A stretch of DNA of 64,000 bases from Molossus alvarezi. Lineage: Eukaryota; Chordata; Mammalia; Chiroptera; Molossidae. Position numbers and translations under genes: made by a program. Of the stretch, positions 9,390 to 21,091 are shown in pieces (positions within the stretch are counted from its first letter, which is position 1; the number at the start of each line of letters is the position of its first letter). The DNA is taken from the NCBI GenBank assembly GCA_037176705.1, contig CM073885.1, positions 163,422,290-163,486,289 of the forward strand, read 5' to 3'. The notes beneath the pieces were generated by a model. It had not been told where the DNA came from. It searched no databases and was given only the letters and a program-made list of their open reading frames with translations.

Positions 9390-9616
9390 ATTTATTTTTT
9401 AATCTTTTTACATTTATCTTCAGACAGAGTGGGAGGGAGGGAGAGAGAAAGAAACATCAAGATGAAAGAGACACATCTATTGGCTGCCACCTACATGACC
9501 CCAACCTGGGCTTGGGATGAACCTCAACCAAGGTACATGCCCTTGGCTGGAATTGAACCAAGGACTCCCTCATCCACAGGCCAATGCTCTAACTGCTGAG
9601 CCAAACAGGCCAGGGC
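9390..9616 (-). mobile_element. Bat SINE (type A), minus strand
   Basis: Ends in GCCAAACAGGCCAGGGC, the reverse of the type A head. TSD TTCACACTTT at 9380-9389 and 9621-9630. Inserted immediately next to the preceding SINE. Confidence 0.92.
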
Positions 9617-9649
9617 AAGCTTCACACTTTTCAAGGACTGGAAAACACA

Positions 9650-9870
9650 CAAGGGAAATATTATGTTGTGATGTGAAAATTATGTGAAATTAAAATTTTA
9701 GTGTCCACAAATAAACTTTTATTGGACACAGGTCATGGCCATTCCTTTAGATACTGCCTTTGGCTGCTTTCCTGATGTAACAGCAAAGTTGAATAGATGC
9801 CAGAAGTCATGATCACAGTCTAAAATATTTACTGTCTGGACCTTTACAGAATTATTTTTTAATTGCTTAG
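9650..9870 (+). mobile_element. hAT-type DNA transposon remnant (tentative)
   Basis: GTGTCCACAAATAAACTTTT, ATTGGACACAGGTCATGGCC, CTTTGGCTGCTTTCCTG and CTAAAATATTTACTGTCTGG with CCTTTACAGAA match the body of a common old mammalian hAT-Charlie-like element. Ends are degraded. Confidence 0.45.
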
Positions 9871-9889
9871 TTCTGCCAGAAGTGTATCT

Positions 9890-10190
9890 TAGTAAACTTT
9901 TGAAAAAACAGCTTTTGGGTTGTTTGTTAATCTATAATGCCATTTTCTCCTCTATTTCATTTATTTCTTCTCTTCTATTATTTGTCATTTCTTCTATATC
10001 TTTATAGGTTCTGTTGTTCCTCTTTAAAACTTTTTGAAATAAATGCTTAACTCATTTGTTTAAATTTCTTTGTCTTTATGTATTACTATAAATTCACCTT
10101 AATTTACTTAAGTACCAATTTAACTGTGTTCCACAATTTTTACTTTATAATATATTCATTATCATTTAATTCCAAATATATCCTAATTTG
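9890..10190 (-). mobile_element. L1 ORF2 fragment, minus strand
   Basis: AGCTTTTGGGTTGTTTGTTA, CCTCTATTTCATTTATTTC and AACTCATTTGTTTAAATTTC are the reverse complement of the L1 ORF2 segment that encodes the lysine-rich region N-terminal to reverse transcriptase. About 300 bp, no open frame. Confidence 0.6.
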
Positions 10191-10211
10191 CTGTTGTTGT
10201 TATTCTTATTG

Positions 10212-10344
10212 TTAATCCTCACTGGAGGATATTGGGGCTGGGGATCAAACTTGCAACCCAGATAGTGTCCTTGACCGGAATTGAACCCAAGACCCTTTGG
10301 TCTGAGGGCCAATGCTCTAACCACTAAGCCAAACCACCCAGAGC
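10212..10344 (-). mobile_element. Bat SINE fragment, minus strand, internally deleted
   Basis: TAATCCTCACTGGAGGATAT (tail end) joins directly to the tRNA-related half, ending CTAAGCCAAACCACCCAGAGC. The CT body is missing. Confidence 0.8.
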
Positions 10345-10406
10345 TGATTCTCTTTTTAACGTAAGGGTTATATAATAATATGGTGTTTATTTTCCAAATC
10401 CATTAA

Positions 10407-10650
10407 ATTTTTTTTCTTTCTTTTTTTTTTTAGCCTCACCTGAGGATATTTTTACATATATCTCCAGATAGAACAGGAGGGAGAGAGGGAGGAAGAGAAA
10501 AAGAAAGGAGACATCAATGTGAGAGAGACACATCCATTAGTTGCCAACCGCACAACCCCAACAGCAGCCAGGGTGAACCACAACTGAGGTATGTGCCCTT
10601 GGCTGGAATCGAACCCACAACTCTTTGGTCTAAGGGCTGACACCCTAGAC
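10407..10650 (-). mobile_element. Bat SINE (type A), minus strand, head truncated
   Basis: Poly-T then AGCCTCACCTGAGGATATTT, GGAGGGAGAGAGGG and the B-box reverse TGGAATCGAACCC. The final 25-30 bp of the head are missing and L1 sequence starts at the break. Confidence 0.88.
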
Positions 10651-11990
10651 AAAAATGAACTCAAAACAGATAAAGGCTTGAATGTTAAACATGCCACCTT
10701 AAAGCTCCTAGAAAAAAAACAAACAAAACAAAACAGGTGATAAGCTCCTTGACCACAGTCTTGGCAATGATTTTTTGGATCTGATACCACAAGCAAAGGC
10801 AATCAAAGTAAAAATAAACAAATGGAACTGTATCAAACTAAAAGGCTTGTGCCCAACAAAAGAAATGAAAAGGCAACCTACTAAATGAGAGAAAATATTT
10901 TCAAGTCATATATTTTATAGGAGGTGAATATTCCAAATATATTTAGAACTTAATAGCAAACCAAACAGTCAGATTAAAAACTGAGCTGAGGATATAAATA
11001 GACATTGTTCTAAAGAAGACACACAGATTCCCAACAGGCCTATAAAAAAATTCTCAATATGACTAATCATCAAGAAAATGCAAATGAAAACCACAATGAG
11101 ATACCTCCTCATACCAGTTAGAATGGCTATAATAAAAAAGATAAGAAATAAAAAGTGATGGCAAAGGTGTGGAGAAAGTAGGACCCTTGCGCACTGTTGG
11201 TGGAAATGTACATTGGTACCCTACTATGGAAAACAGGATGATGGTTCCTCAAAAATTTTTAAATAGAATGACCATATGGTTGAGCAAATCCACTACTAGG
11301 TATTTATCCAAAGGGGGAAAGCACTAATTTGCAAAGATATATGCACCCTTATTATCCTTGCAGTATTATTGACAATAACCAAGACATGGAAACAACCTAG
11401 GTGCCCACAAATGGGTGAATGAGTAAAAAAGATGGTGTATATACATATAATGAGATACTCCTCAGCCATAAAAAATAGTACATTTTTGCCATTTGTAAAA
11501 ACATGATGGAACTTGAGGGAATTATGCTAAGTGAAATAAGCCAGACAGTGAAAGACAAATACCGTATGCTTTTATTTGTATGTGGAATCTGAAACACAAA
11601 ACAAATAAACAAACAAAACAAATAAAAACAAAACTCATAGACACAGAGAACAGAACAGTGATTGCTAGAGTGGAGGGGTGTTGGGAGTGGGGAAAACGGG
11701 TGAAAGGGTTAAGATACAAGCTTCCATTACAAAGTAAGTCATGGAGATGCCGTGAGCCATACAATAGAGTCAGTAATATTGTATGTAGTGCATACTTCAA
11801 AGTTGCCAAGAGAGTAAATCCTAACAGTTGTCATCGCAATGAAAAAAAAAATTTACTTTATATAGTGACAGATAGTAACAAGACTTATTATGGTGATCAT
11901 TTTGCAGTGTATACAAATACCACATCATTATGTTGTACACCTGAAACTAATTAATGTTGCATGTCAATGAATATATCAATTAAACAAAAT
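10651..11990 (+). mobile_element. L1 3' half (ORF2 C-terminus and 3' UTR)
   Basis: Runs from the ORF2 region (AACTCAAAACAGATAAAGGC) through AATGCAAATGAAAACCACAA, TACCAGTTAGAATGGCTAT and GCACTGTTGGTGGAAATGTA to the 3' UTR GTTGTACACCTGAAACTAA and A-rich end. Stops and frameshifts interrupt ORF2 throughout, so it is non-functional. Of the L1M kind, older than the 20-26 kb element. Its left edge abuts the truncated SINE. Confidence 0.9.
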
Positions 11991-13080
11991 TACCCAGAAT
12001 ACTTTCTAGTCACCTATGGAGCCTTTAGATTCTTCCTAGGGATGGTGTATTATACAGCTTACATTTATTCAAATAAATTGCTTTGCAATTCTGTAAAAGA
12101 GACTGTTCCACTGCTCGCCTCTAAGAATGGAATCCACTGCATAGCATTCTGGCATGAGCATCATTTCAGCATTCAGCGGGCGCTTTCTTCGTGGGCAGTA
12201 ACTGGGCTCATTCATCAGTCTGAAATGGACTAATTTAAAGTAGTCCGCGAGAGAAAATGGGGGGGAGGGGGCGAATTGTCTGCAAAAAGGTGTTAAAATG
12301 AAGTAAAAATATAGAAAATTAGGGGTTAAAGAGGTGTCTTTTGCGGCACTGGCAGCCCACTGCCTGCGGACACGTACCAGCAATTTGCCACGATGCGCGG
12401 GTATTGAATTGCTTCGTGCGCGGAGCCGGTCCAGTGCGTGATAACTCCGATACCGGCTTTGACTTGAGTGGATTGAGATGCTAAGTGGGTTTAACAAAAT
12501 CACCCAGAGCATTACATCATATTGCACCCACTTCTTGTGACAGAAGCTATTATTCCCATGGTGCTGTGCTGAAATTGAAGTGGTTAAGCATTTGAAAGCC
12601 TAAAGGGATAAGAAGGGGGAGGGGAGGGGGACCCTGTGACTAGTCCTTGGACTCTGAAAAACTGAGGACAGTGTTGCTGAATTCAGAAATGCCCAGCTTA
12701 AAACTGTATCTTAGTTATATTTCTACTCTGGTGAATAATGAATAAGATTATCCCTAAAACTTGCTCCCTGTATATTCAATTTTGGAGTTCCATAAACACC
12801 TCAGATAGTGAGAATCTATAAAAATGATGACTACAGTTAACAAGACTGTACTGTCTATTTGAAAGCTGCTAAGAGAAGAGACCTTGAAAGTCCTCATCAG
12901 AGGAAAAGCTTTGTTAATTATGAGGTGACTGAGGTGAGCTCAGCTTACTGTGCTAACTGTTTTGCAATACAGACACATATCAAGCGACTATGTTATATAA
13001 CTGCTGTAGGTGTTATACAATCAATAATATCTCAGTAAAACTGGGGAAACATTTAAAAAATCAAATCAAATACAGACAAC
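11991..13080. other. Single-copy DNA with a CpG-enriched patch (about 12100-12540)
   Basis: No repeat signature. The part around 12160-12470 contains many CpGs, for instance in CATTCAGCGGGCGCTTTC, CCACGATGCGCGGGTATTG and CGTGCGCGGAGCCGG, within otherwise AT-rich DNA. Open frames here are not convincing. It may be a conserved regulatory element; conservation could not be tested. Confidence 0.45.
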
Positions 13081-13170
13081 TTTTTCCTTACTCCCTCCCC
13101 ATTTCCTCCCTTCCCTTTTCCTTCTTCTCTTCCTTTCTTTCTTTTTCTTTCCTTTCCTTCTTCCCTCAAT
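13081..13170. repeat. Pyrimidine-rich low-complexity tract
   Basis: About 90 bp almost entirely of C and T in irregular CCTT, TTTC and CTCC units; the purine strand is on minus. Confidence 0.92.
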
Positions 13171-15553
13171 ACCATGGCCAGGTACTGGATTGTCACTGAC
13201 TGTAGAGATATATACACGTAGTACCTGTCTTTAACCAGCACACCTAGTATATTATAATATAGAAACGGAAAGAAATTTAGCAAGAGCCTTTCTGTAAGAC
13301 CTGAAGAAGAAAACACTTTTCTTTTTGGGGTTATACCAATATTCCCATCAGCCACTGATCCAGTATGTGAGTGTACACGGAAAGGGTCTAACAAACCAAA
13401 TAGTGGCTGAAAAAGGCAGAACCAGCCAAGTCTGGATGTTTCTCTCTTAACCACGCACTAAGGCTGTAAAAATGGTTAAAAAATAAATAATATAAACAAG
13501 TTTAAAATATCTCTTGATGAAAATGGGATGCAACATTACTTAAAAAGTCCTATCGGCTCATCTGATTTAAATTCTCCAACAAGTAGCACTTAGATCTGAA
13601 GTTCCGCATCACTTTGCCGGCAAATTATTTTCCATTGTGCAATCCTACCAATTATCTTCTAAATAAGAGAAGAGACTTCAGGGACCAAACCCTAATCACA
13701 TGAGGCAATTTGATTCTGAATGTGCTTTCCACTATCTTAAACAAGTGCCTTAGAAAACAGCTTATTTTCTTCCTCTGAGAACAGACAGGAGGCAGATGCA
13801 TTCCAAAGCAGAAGAGAGAGTGTTTGTAAGAGAAGTTTCCCTTGCAGGGTTTTACTTGCTGTACCAGCAGTAGGCAAATAATATTTTTCACTAATTTAAT
13901 TGGTCTATCGCTATGGCAGACAATAGGTTTGGTTAATCGTCATCTTAGAAATATTCCAATCTGTAATAGAGACAGACTTCTTGGGTTTTCACTTATTAAA
14001 CTGTTTAACTCTGTCACCTATTTTATGACTCTTTCTTGATATTTACAACTTGTAAATTCATCACAATCTAATTAAAAGATGTGTTAGGCCAATGATAGCA
14101 ATGCTTTTCCGAAGCTAGCATGGCTCATAAGTCCAAGTATAATATCACATATTTTTGAGTCTGAGATTCATTTAACTATTTGTGTTGTTGTTGTTGAATC
14201 CATTTAGATGGTGCTAGTCTTTCCACAAAACAGACTATTTTGTTTTGCAGGGCTCGTAAAAGAATGATAATTTAAACACTGGATTTAGATTTGAAGAAGG
14301 AGTAATACAATCCTATTGTATGAACTAACACTTCTTTTCTCTCTGTGATCCCTGAAAAAGTATGACTATGGCAGAGCTATCTCTTCATCTAATGCTTAAT
14401 AACTCAGACAGGGGCACACAATTGGCTTAAACATTATACTTTTTTCCCATTTTACTGAGATATAACACCTTCTGTCTCTAGGGCTAGACAATAGCAAACA
14501 CCTAAGGGTGCATTTTGATGATGTTCAACTGCAAACAAGAAAACACGGATCTCCTTTTTAGTCACGGACATAATTATTGCAATTTTGTTCACGTTTGAAT
14601 ACACTGAGCCTAACAAATTTTTAAAAAGTAGTTGAATAACTGAAATTCTTCTCTTTAAAATGAAAAGGAGAAAAAAGAATCAATAAATAACTTTACTTAT
14701 AATAAAAATTTGAGCCTATCTATAAGACAGTGGAGGAAGGTTGAAATATTTTCAGGTGTAATTGCTCAGAACCAAGGAGGTGAAGAGAAAAAGAAGCAGA
14801 GATTTAGGCTTTTAGAGAAAAATTACATGTTGAGGAAATTTAGATGATTAACTTAGTTGTGTTATTTTTAAGTCATACCTTCATATCCAATTAAGGACAA
14901 ACTAGCATCAGTATTTTCAATATAAAAACAACAACAACAACACAAAGCCTTGTCTTTTGTAATTTCCACCTCCACTTTTATACCGCGTATATATGTGTGC
15001 ATGTGTGCATGGTAGGTAGGTCACACTGAGAGAAGATGTCATAACTAATGAAAGAAGAAATGATTATTAGTGAGAATTCTGCAATACCCTCTCAGGAACA
15101 TGCCCCCAAAATAGCTTCAGGTTGATGGGGAATATTTAAACTGCCAGTGGCATGTTACTGACAGAAATCTCCTAGGGCAAGGCAAGCAATGAGCAGTGTA
15201 CAAAGCAGGTGGACCATAGGTCCAGGCAAATGCATCAGTCATGTGCCAATTGCCTGCTACACCCAGGTATGTCTCCAAGCTGGCACCCAGAGCCCCGCCA
15301 CACTCGATCGCCTTGTAGCACAGACATCGACATCCCTGATACATTTACTAAAAATAAAAAAAGGATCCTTGATAAATCCTGACATTGGGAACATCACCAA
15401 ACTGAACTTTTCGAGTTTGGCTGCCTCATGCTTTAAACATATCTACTTAATTGATTCCTTGTTTTGATTCCCAGTAAGCTCTCTGTGAAATAAAAATAAT
15501 TTAACACTTTTCTCAATGTTGTGAAAAGCACAAAATAAATTTTAGAAATTAGT

Positions 15554-15555
<2 letters not shown>
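13171..15555. other. Single-copy intergenic DNA
   Basis: No mobile element recognised across 2.4 kb, which is unusual here. Several TAATT or ATTA homeodomain-type cores cluster at 13870-14080. Small GTT and AAC triplet runs occur near 14185 and 14930. No exon identified. Confidence 0.5.

Positions 15556-15595
<40 letters not shown>
15556..15595. repeat. (TG)n microsatellite
   Basis: About 20 uninterrupted TG units ending in TGCGC. Confidence 0.97.
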
Positions 15596-15598
<3 letters not shown>

Positions 15599-16914
15599 TT
15601 ACCCCCTGACAGTTCCTGGTAAACTATAAGTGGGAAAACAGCAGAGTTCAAGTTTAATTACATTTAACAATTTGTCTGTTTCCCTGGGTTAATAATGATT
15701 AGGTGTGAATCCATTATTTATCTGCCCCTCCAGGATAACTTTCCAATCATGAATAAAAATTCTCCAATAAATTATTGATAAATCTTTATATATCAATTTA
15801 GACTTATTCTATAAAAAATATTTTAGGGATGTCAAAACATTGAAAACAAATAGTCCCATAGTTTTTTTGTTTGTTTGTTTTTTCCACTGAGCTGATAGCT
15901 ACTAAAATCTGCCTAGAAATACATGCTTGGGATAAAAGAATAAGAATCAAGTTTAAAACATTCCTGACACGAAAAGCAAACAGAGTGGTATCAACTAAAA
16001 TAGTTTTAATAGGACAATTCAATGAGGTAGCACATAAGAAAGAGACACCTTTGCTAATCTAGTTGAAAAAATGCTCTGATGTGTTCTGCGTGTGATGGAA
16101 AATAACATGGCGGAGCAACTGGCAGAATGTTTAGGATTCTTTTTCTCTCCAATGGTGGTGTCATAGTCAGTGGAAAGGTTTCAGATCTTTATTTTATTTT
16201 ATTTTTTACTTTTTGTTTTTCTTTCTACTGTCACCTTCTCTCCCTCAAGAAGAGCATAAGATGGGGCAAAAGAAGGAGGGAACAGAATCATACATCAAGG
16301 AACAGAACTCGTGGCAGAGTTGTGCCCATTCCGGTCCTATGGCTTGCTGCTTCGGCAGCCTTGTCAAGGTCCTTGTCCTCCTGGAGTCTCAGCTCTCTCC
16401 TCGTTTGTATGTTCGAATACAGTAGTGTGTGCTGTACATATGACTAGGGCTAGTGTAGCATGTGTTGACTAAGTTGGACACATATTTGCTGCCTGGGACA
16501 TTAGGGTTGGTTGTAGCATTGTATTGGCTGGAACGGTGTGTTCTCTATAGCCTTAATATTGATGAAAGCCCTCATGAAGAGCAGTGGTGGAATCAACATA
16601 GGAAAAATAGTAATAAAGTAATGATAAGGGAGCCATAGATTGAGCGGAAGCCTCTTGAGGTAGTTGAGTTTCCAAGAAGTGTATCATAAACTTTGAGGAG
16701 AGAAGAAAATAAGGAGGATTTTCCAACTGTATTTGAAATGCCTTTTTAATCTGGCAGGGTTTATATGCCACGGAACAAACTGTGAAGATGTCACACCTGT
16801 CCTCTGTAGTTATCCAATTAGATGTCTCCAGTTCAGTCACTCACCCCTCAGAAGCTATTTCAGAGGACTGTCAGAGTTACCTCCAAAACGAGAGCTCTTG
16901 ATCTTTTTTCCCAT
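15596..16914. other. Single-copy intergenic DNA
   Basis: Short chance frames only. A few CpGs occur at 16310-16410. No repeat or gene assigned. Confidence 0.45.
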
Positions 16915-17221
16915 TAATTCAGACACCTTCACCTGCTCCTCGTGATTGTGGAATAAATTCTAAACTCTTTAGTATGGCATTCAAATACTTTGATAGTATG
17001 GCTTTAACTTTCCTTTCCATCTCTTTCCCAAGCATTCCAATACCCTTAAAAGAGCGGTGTGTCCATGGCTTCTTACACTGTCTCCTTTAATGAATTCAAA
17101 TTGTTTCACCACTCGAAAAAACTTACTTCTCAATAAACAGCTCATGTGTCCACATCTCTGAAAATCTTGCCCAGGAACGTTTTCTTCTAAGATAGACCCT
17201 CTGAACTTCTATAGCATTCTT
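16915..17221 (+). mobile_element. L2 LINE 3' region, left part
   Basis: GTGGAATAAATTCTAAACTC, TATGGCATTCAAATACTTTG and CTTGCCCAGGAACGTTTTC with CTTCTATAGCATTC follow the order of the L2 3' end. Interrupted at 17222 by a SINE. Confidence 0.7.
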
Positions 17222-17384
17222 ATTTTTTTATTTTTTTATTGATGAGAGATTTGATCAATTTGTTGTTCCAATTATTTATGAATTCATTGGTTGATTCTTG
17301 TATGTCCCCTGACCAGAAATCAAACCTGCAACTTTGGTGTACTGGGATGATGCTCAAACCTACTGAGCTACCCAGTCAGGGCCT
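17222..17384 (-). mobile_element. Diverged tRNA-derived SINE inserted in L2
   Basis: On minus: GCCCTGACTGGGTAGCTCAG head and a recognisable B box (plus strand AATCAAACCTGCAACTTTG). CATTCTT occurs on both sides (about 17215-17221 and 17390-17396). The AT-rich body suggests an old copy or a different SINE lineage. Confidence 0.7.
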
Positions 17385-17585
17385 TATCACATTCTTTTTC
17401 ATTGTTTAACTATAGCCTTTTAATAAAGATAATTACTATTATATGTTGTGTCTGAATCTATTTCTTCTAAGTTTAGAAAGAAAGTGGAATATGTTTTGGC
17501 ATCTTTTTTTGTTTTCAAGAGCTAACATGATATCTGGCCCCTAGTAGGTGCTCAGGAAATTGGCTTTGAAGAATTGGAAACGTTG
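17385..17585 (+). mobile_element. L2 LINE 3' region, right part
   Basis: Continues the L2: ATTGTTTAACTATAGCC, TTGTGTCTGAATCTATTTC and ATATCTGGCCCCTAGTAGG with TGCTCAGGAAATTGGC is the L2 3' terminus. Confidence 0.7.
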
Positions 17586-19135
17586 CAAAAATATATCAAA
17601 GCACAGACCCAGCTACTGTGAGTTATAATATATATTTCTACCTATGGAAGAGGGAACTCTATTTTTACTATTCTACAAAAACACAGGTGTTCCTCAAGGC
17701 AAGTTAGGACAGAAATGCTTGCCTGCTAGTGGTGAGTGCGAGTCAATCAAATTATGTCAGTCCCCTTCCTAAATCCAAGTACATTTCGGAGTTCCCTGTC
17801 AGCAAAAGAATCATGACAGTCATGGGTTACTGGAATCACAGGGGAACTCAGTTCATGTCTGTTTGGGAAAACATAAATGTTACCTTCATGTGGGCATCTC
17901 ATAACCAGTGTTTGCATTTAGCAAGTGCTATTGATAAAAATGCCCTCAAAATAAAAAATTCACTATTCATTTCAAAGCAAGAAGTGATTTTTCTCATTAC
18001 AGTACAAATAAACCTCATCTGATCACCCTAGCAACACATACACATGCAAAAGTCTTTTTTTTTTTTTTTTTGAAAGAGCAGTTACATTTAAACTGTTGTC
18101 AAATTGGCGTGACCACAATCATGAAGAACATATAGATTGATTTACATGGAAGGGAAAAAATAAATTCTGTCCGATAGTCAGAGGTAAAAGTATTGAAGGC
18201 CAAATTGGTATGGATGTTTGAGTTTGGCATTTTAAAGAGCAAGGTAAGTTTTAACACGAAGCTTCCATGCACAGCTTCAGCGGAGTTCAAATGCTTCCTC
18301 AGAAGAGAAATGGAAGCACAATGTCAACAACCATGTTATGCCTGGAGATTTTTCCAAATGGACATAATCTGGTTATGAGAGAGAAAAAGAACTTGATGGC
18401 AGGAACCTTGCATATTTGCAAGAAATCATATATTTATTTCTTGACACAGTTGCTTTAGCCTGAAAGACAAGCCAGCATGACTTGCTGATGCTATCAAGAT
18501 TTCAGTTCGTGGAAATTAGCTCTTCTGACGAAGGTAACTCAGAGCAGTGCTTCCCAATTCTGTCGTGGCTGTGGAAGATGCATTCCACGGAGATGCACCT
18601 GTGCAAACCGACACCTCCTGAGGGCGGCCTCACTGCTACAGGGTCAGACCACCTCAGCTCCTGCAGAGAACTGCAGGCCTTTGTGGTGTGAGTGTCTGAG
18701 GACATGTGGAACCACCTGAAAGGCTAGAAATAAAAAGAGAGAAAATAGAAAAACAAACTCTCAAAAGAGAGAGCTCCTCATCTGAGTTTAAATTTCTATC
18801 AAATAACTGGAATTGATCCCTGAATGCCCTAGAAATAGGAGATGTTCCTGAAAGCCCAGGGAAAAGCAAAACCAGAAGGCAAAAAATCTAGGCAGATATT
18901 TCAGTACTACAGGCAGATATATCACCACAGGGATACTGAGGCTGAAATCCGTCTAACTACAAAGGCTGGAGAAGTGCATTGGACATAATGTGAAAACCAC
19001 AGAGGGGTCAGACACTGGAAAAGGGGGCACAGATTGCCAGCATGTTTGAAAAAAAAAAAAGAAGAAGTTACTTTTCATGGTAAACATGAGAATGCGGGTA
19101 TGGTTCTATTGCCTCTGATGTTCAGAAACAGGAGA
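17586..19135. other. Single-copy intergenic DNA
   Basis: Includes a 19 nt poly-T at about 18054-18072. No exon or repeat that I can name. Confidence 0.45.
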
Positions 19136-19690
19136 ATTAAAAGAGATAATGAAAATCATTTCATAGTAAGAAAATGACAAATTCATCATGAGAACACATA
19201 AGAATCATAAATATGTATGCACTCACTGTAGTTTGTCTAAATACACAAAGAAAAACACAACAGACAGAATTAAAGATCGAAATACACAAATCCACAACCT
19301 AGCTGAAAATCTTAACACTCATTTCTCAATCTCATTCAATGATAAAGCAAACCGATACAAATCAGTAAGAATCTAGAAAACATAGATAATCTTATAAATA
19401 AGATTGAGCTGTTATTTAAAGAACCTTGTATCCAATAATAACATCAAGTTATCAAGTGCACAGGGAGAGTTCATAAAGATGTATCATGCTGTAGGTCAAG
19501 TATCAATATATTTTAAAAGTTGAAATTTATTACCACAAAATTAATTTAGAAATCTAAAACAGTAAGACAGCTAGAAAAATATTCCAAAATATGAAAATTA
19601 ATCAATACACTTCTAAATAATTATTGATTAAAAAATGACAAAAATATAGTAAGAAAATAGTTTGTAGGAAATGAAAATTAAAAATATATA
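19136..19690 (+). mobile_element. Ancient L1/HAL1-like ORF2 remnant, left part
   Basis: AAATATGTATGCACTCAC, AGACAGAATTAAAGATCG with AATACACAAATCCACAACC and CTTAACACTCATTTCTCAATC recall the L1 endonuclease-region nucleotide consensus. Heavily mutated. A likely continuation lies at 26090-26335, on the far side of the large L1 insertion. Confidence 0.5.
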
Positions 19691-19916
19691 GCCCAGTTGG
19701 TATGGCTCAGTGGTTGAGCATCGACCCATGCACTAAGGAGTCACCAGTTCAATTTCTAGTCAGGGCACATGACCAGGTTGTGGGCCTGATCCCCAGTGGG
19801 GGGCATGCAGGAGGTGGCCAATCGATGTTCTCTCTCATCAATGTTTCTTTCTCTCTCTCACACTCTCTTCCGCTCTCTCTAAAATCAATAAAGAAAAAAA
19901 TAAATAAAAGAAAATA
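19691..19916 (+). mobile_element. Bat SINE (type B)
   Basis: GCCCAGTTGGTATGGCTCAG, GAGCATCGACCCATGC, CAGGGCACATGACCAGG, GGGGGGCATGCAGGAGG, CT body, AATCAATAAAGAAAA tail. The flanks are A-rich and no unambiguous TSD can be called. Confidence 0.92.
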
Positions 19917-20200
19917 CAAATATTGGTGGGCTGTAGCTAGACTATTATTTAGGAGAATAGTCATAGCTTTAATTTGTATAATATAAAAAGTTTAGCATTT
20001 TGCAGACCCTCACCACAACAAACTACCTATTGGGTCAGAGGGGTAGCTGAAGAAACAATCTATCAAAAGCATTGAGTAGCTGCTATGCTCGAGGCAATGT
20101 GCCAGGTGAAGAAGTGGACTACAAATAAATAATAAGAACCAGGGTTTATTAATACTCAAAATTCAGTGCCTTTGAAATATCTCAGGAGAGAAAAAAGAAA

Positions 20201-21091
20201 TGGCAGCGAAGTGAATGGAGCTACACAGACCATCTCATAGGACCAAACTGGATTTACAACGAAAATGAAGACAAATCATCAGGAAGGGGCAACCGAAAGG
20301 CAGCCTGGAGGACGACATAACCAGAGACACTGATTAAATCCTGGTAGGCTTGTGAGGATGTGAGAGGGGGCCGGGAGCCCACGGTCTGCAGCGGCCTGGG
20401 CTGAGACCAGCGGACTCGACTGGGACCATGGGACTCAGCTGGAAGCTGCTGCCGCCTTGGCTTCGACCATGGCTGAGTCCTGCAAACTCGGCTGGGTGCC
20501 ACACCCTCAGCTGGTGCCTCAGACTCCTCTGCCTTAGCTGGGAGCAGTGCCATTGGGTTAAAAGTGCCAGGCGGCTCCATGACGCAGAGTCCGGCCAGAG
20601 GCTAAACTGGCAGCAGCCACTCACCATGGGCTCTGGCAGAGGAAAGGCAGACTGGACTGGAACTGTGTGGGGACACTCGAGATTTGGAGGGTGCTCAGAG
20701 CTTTTGCTGAGTACAGCCATGCAGGACTGTGGTCATCTTACTCCTTCCCAGGGCCCTGGGAAGAGGAAGCAGCCCCTCCCTCAAAGATTCAACTCCACCT
20801 GGCAGCCACTGAAATGCTAATTGAGGCCCATTAACAACCAGGATCTGCCCCACCCTCAAGAAATCCTCTTACACTGAGCACCTGAGGGAGTTTTTCAGGC
20901 AACCCAGAAACCAAGGTTCTTCAGGGGACCTCTACTAATAGCCTCAAGGCAAAAAAAAAGCTAGAGGAAAGTTAAGACTTGACAGTGGTGGTTAAAGTGG
21001 GTCCTCCCTGCCTCATCCAAAACCAGGAGAGGAAGCCACAAACAGAACACCAACAGTCCCAGGGAAAATTTGGCAGACTCCAAAGCCCACT
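20201..21091 (+). promoter_or_regulatory. L1 5' UTR
   Basis: About 890 bp upstream of the ORF1 ATG, locally GC-rich (20350-20560), with repeated CTCAGCTGG/CTCGGCTGG-like motifs but no tandem monomers. By analogy with other L1s this would hold the Pol II promoter; activity cannot be judged from the sequence. Confidence 0.7.

Noticed and set aside
12069..12527. 152-codon minus-strand frame
   Set aside because: Composition is unlike a structured protein, there is no recognised motif, and it crosses the CpG patch by chance.
13053..13454. 133-codon minus-strand frame with a Lys/Glu-rich end
   Set aside because: The Lys/Glu part is the translation of a pyrimidine tract on the opposite strand; no conserved motif.
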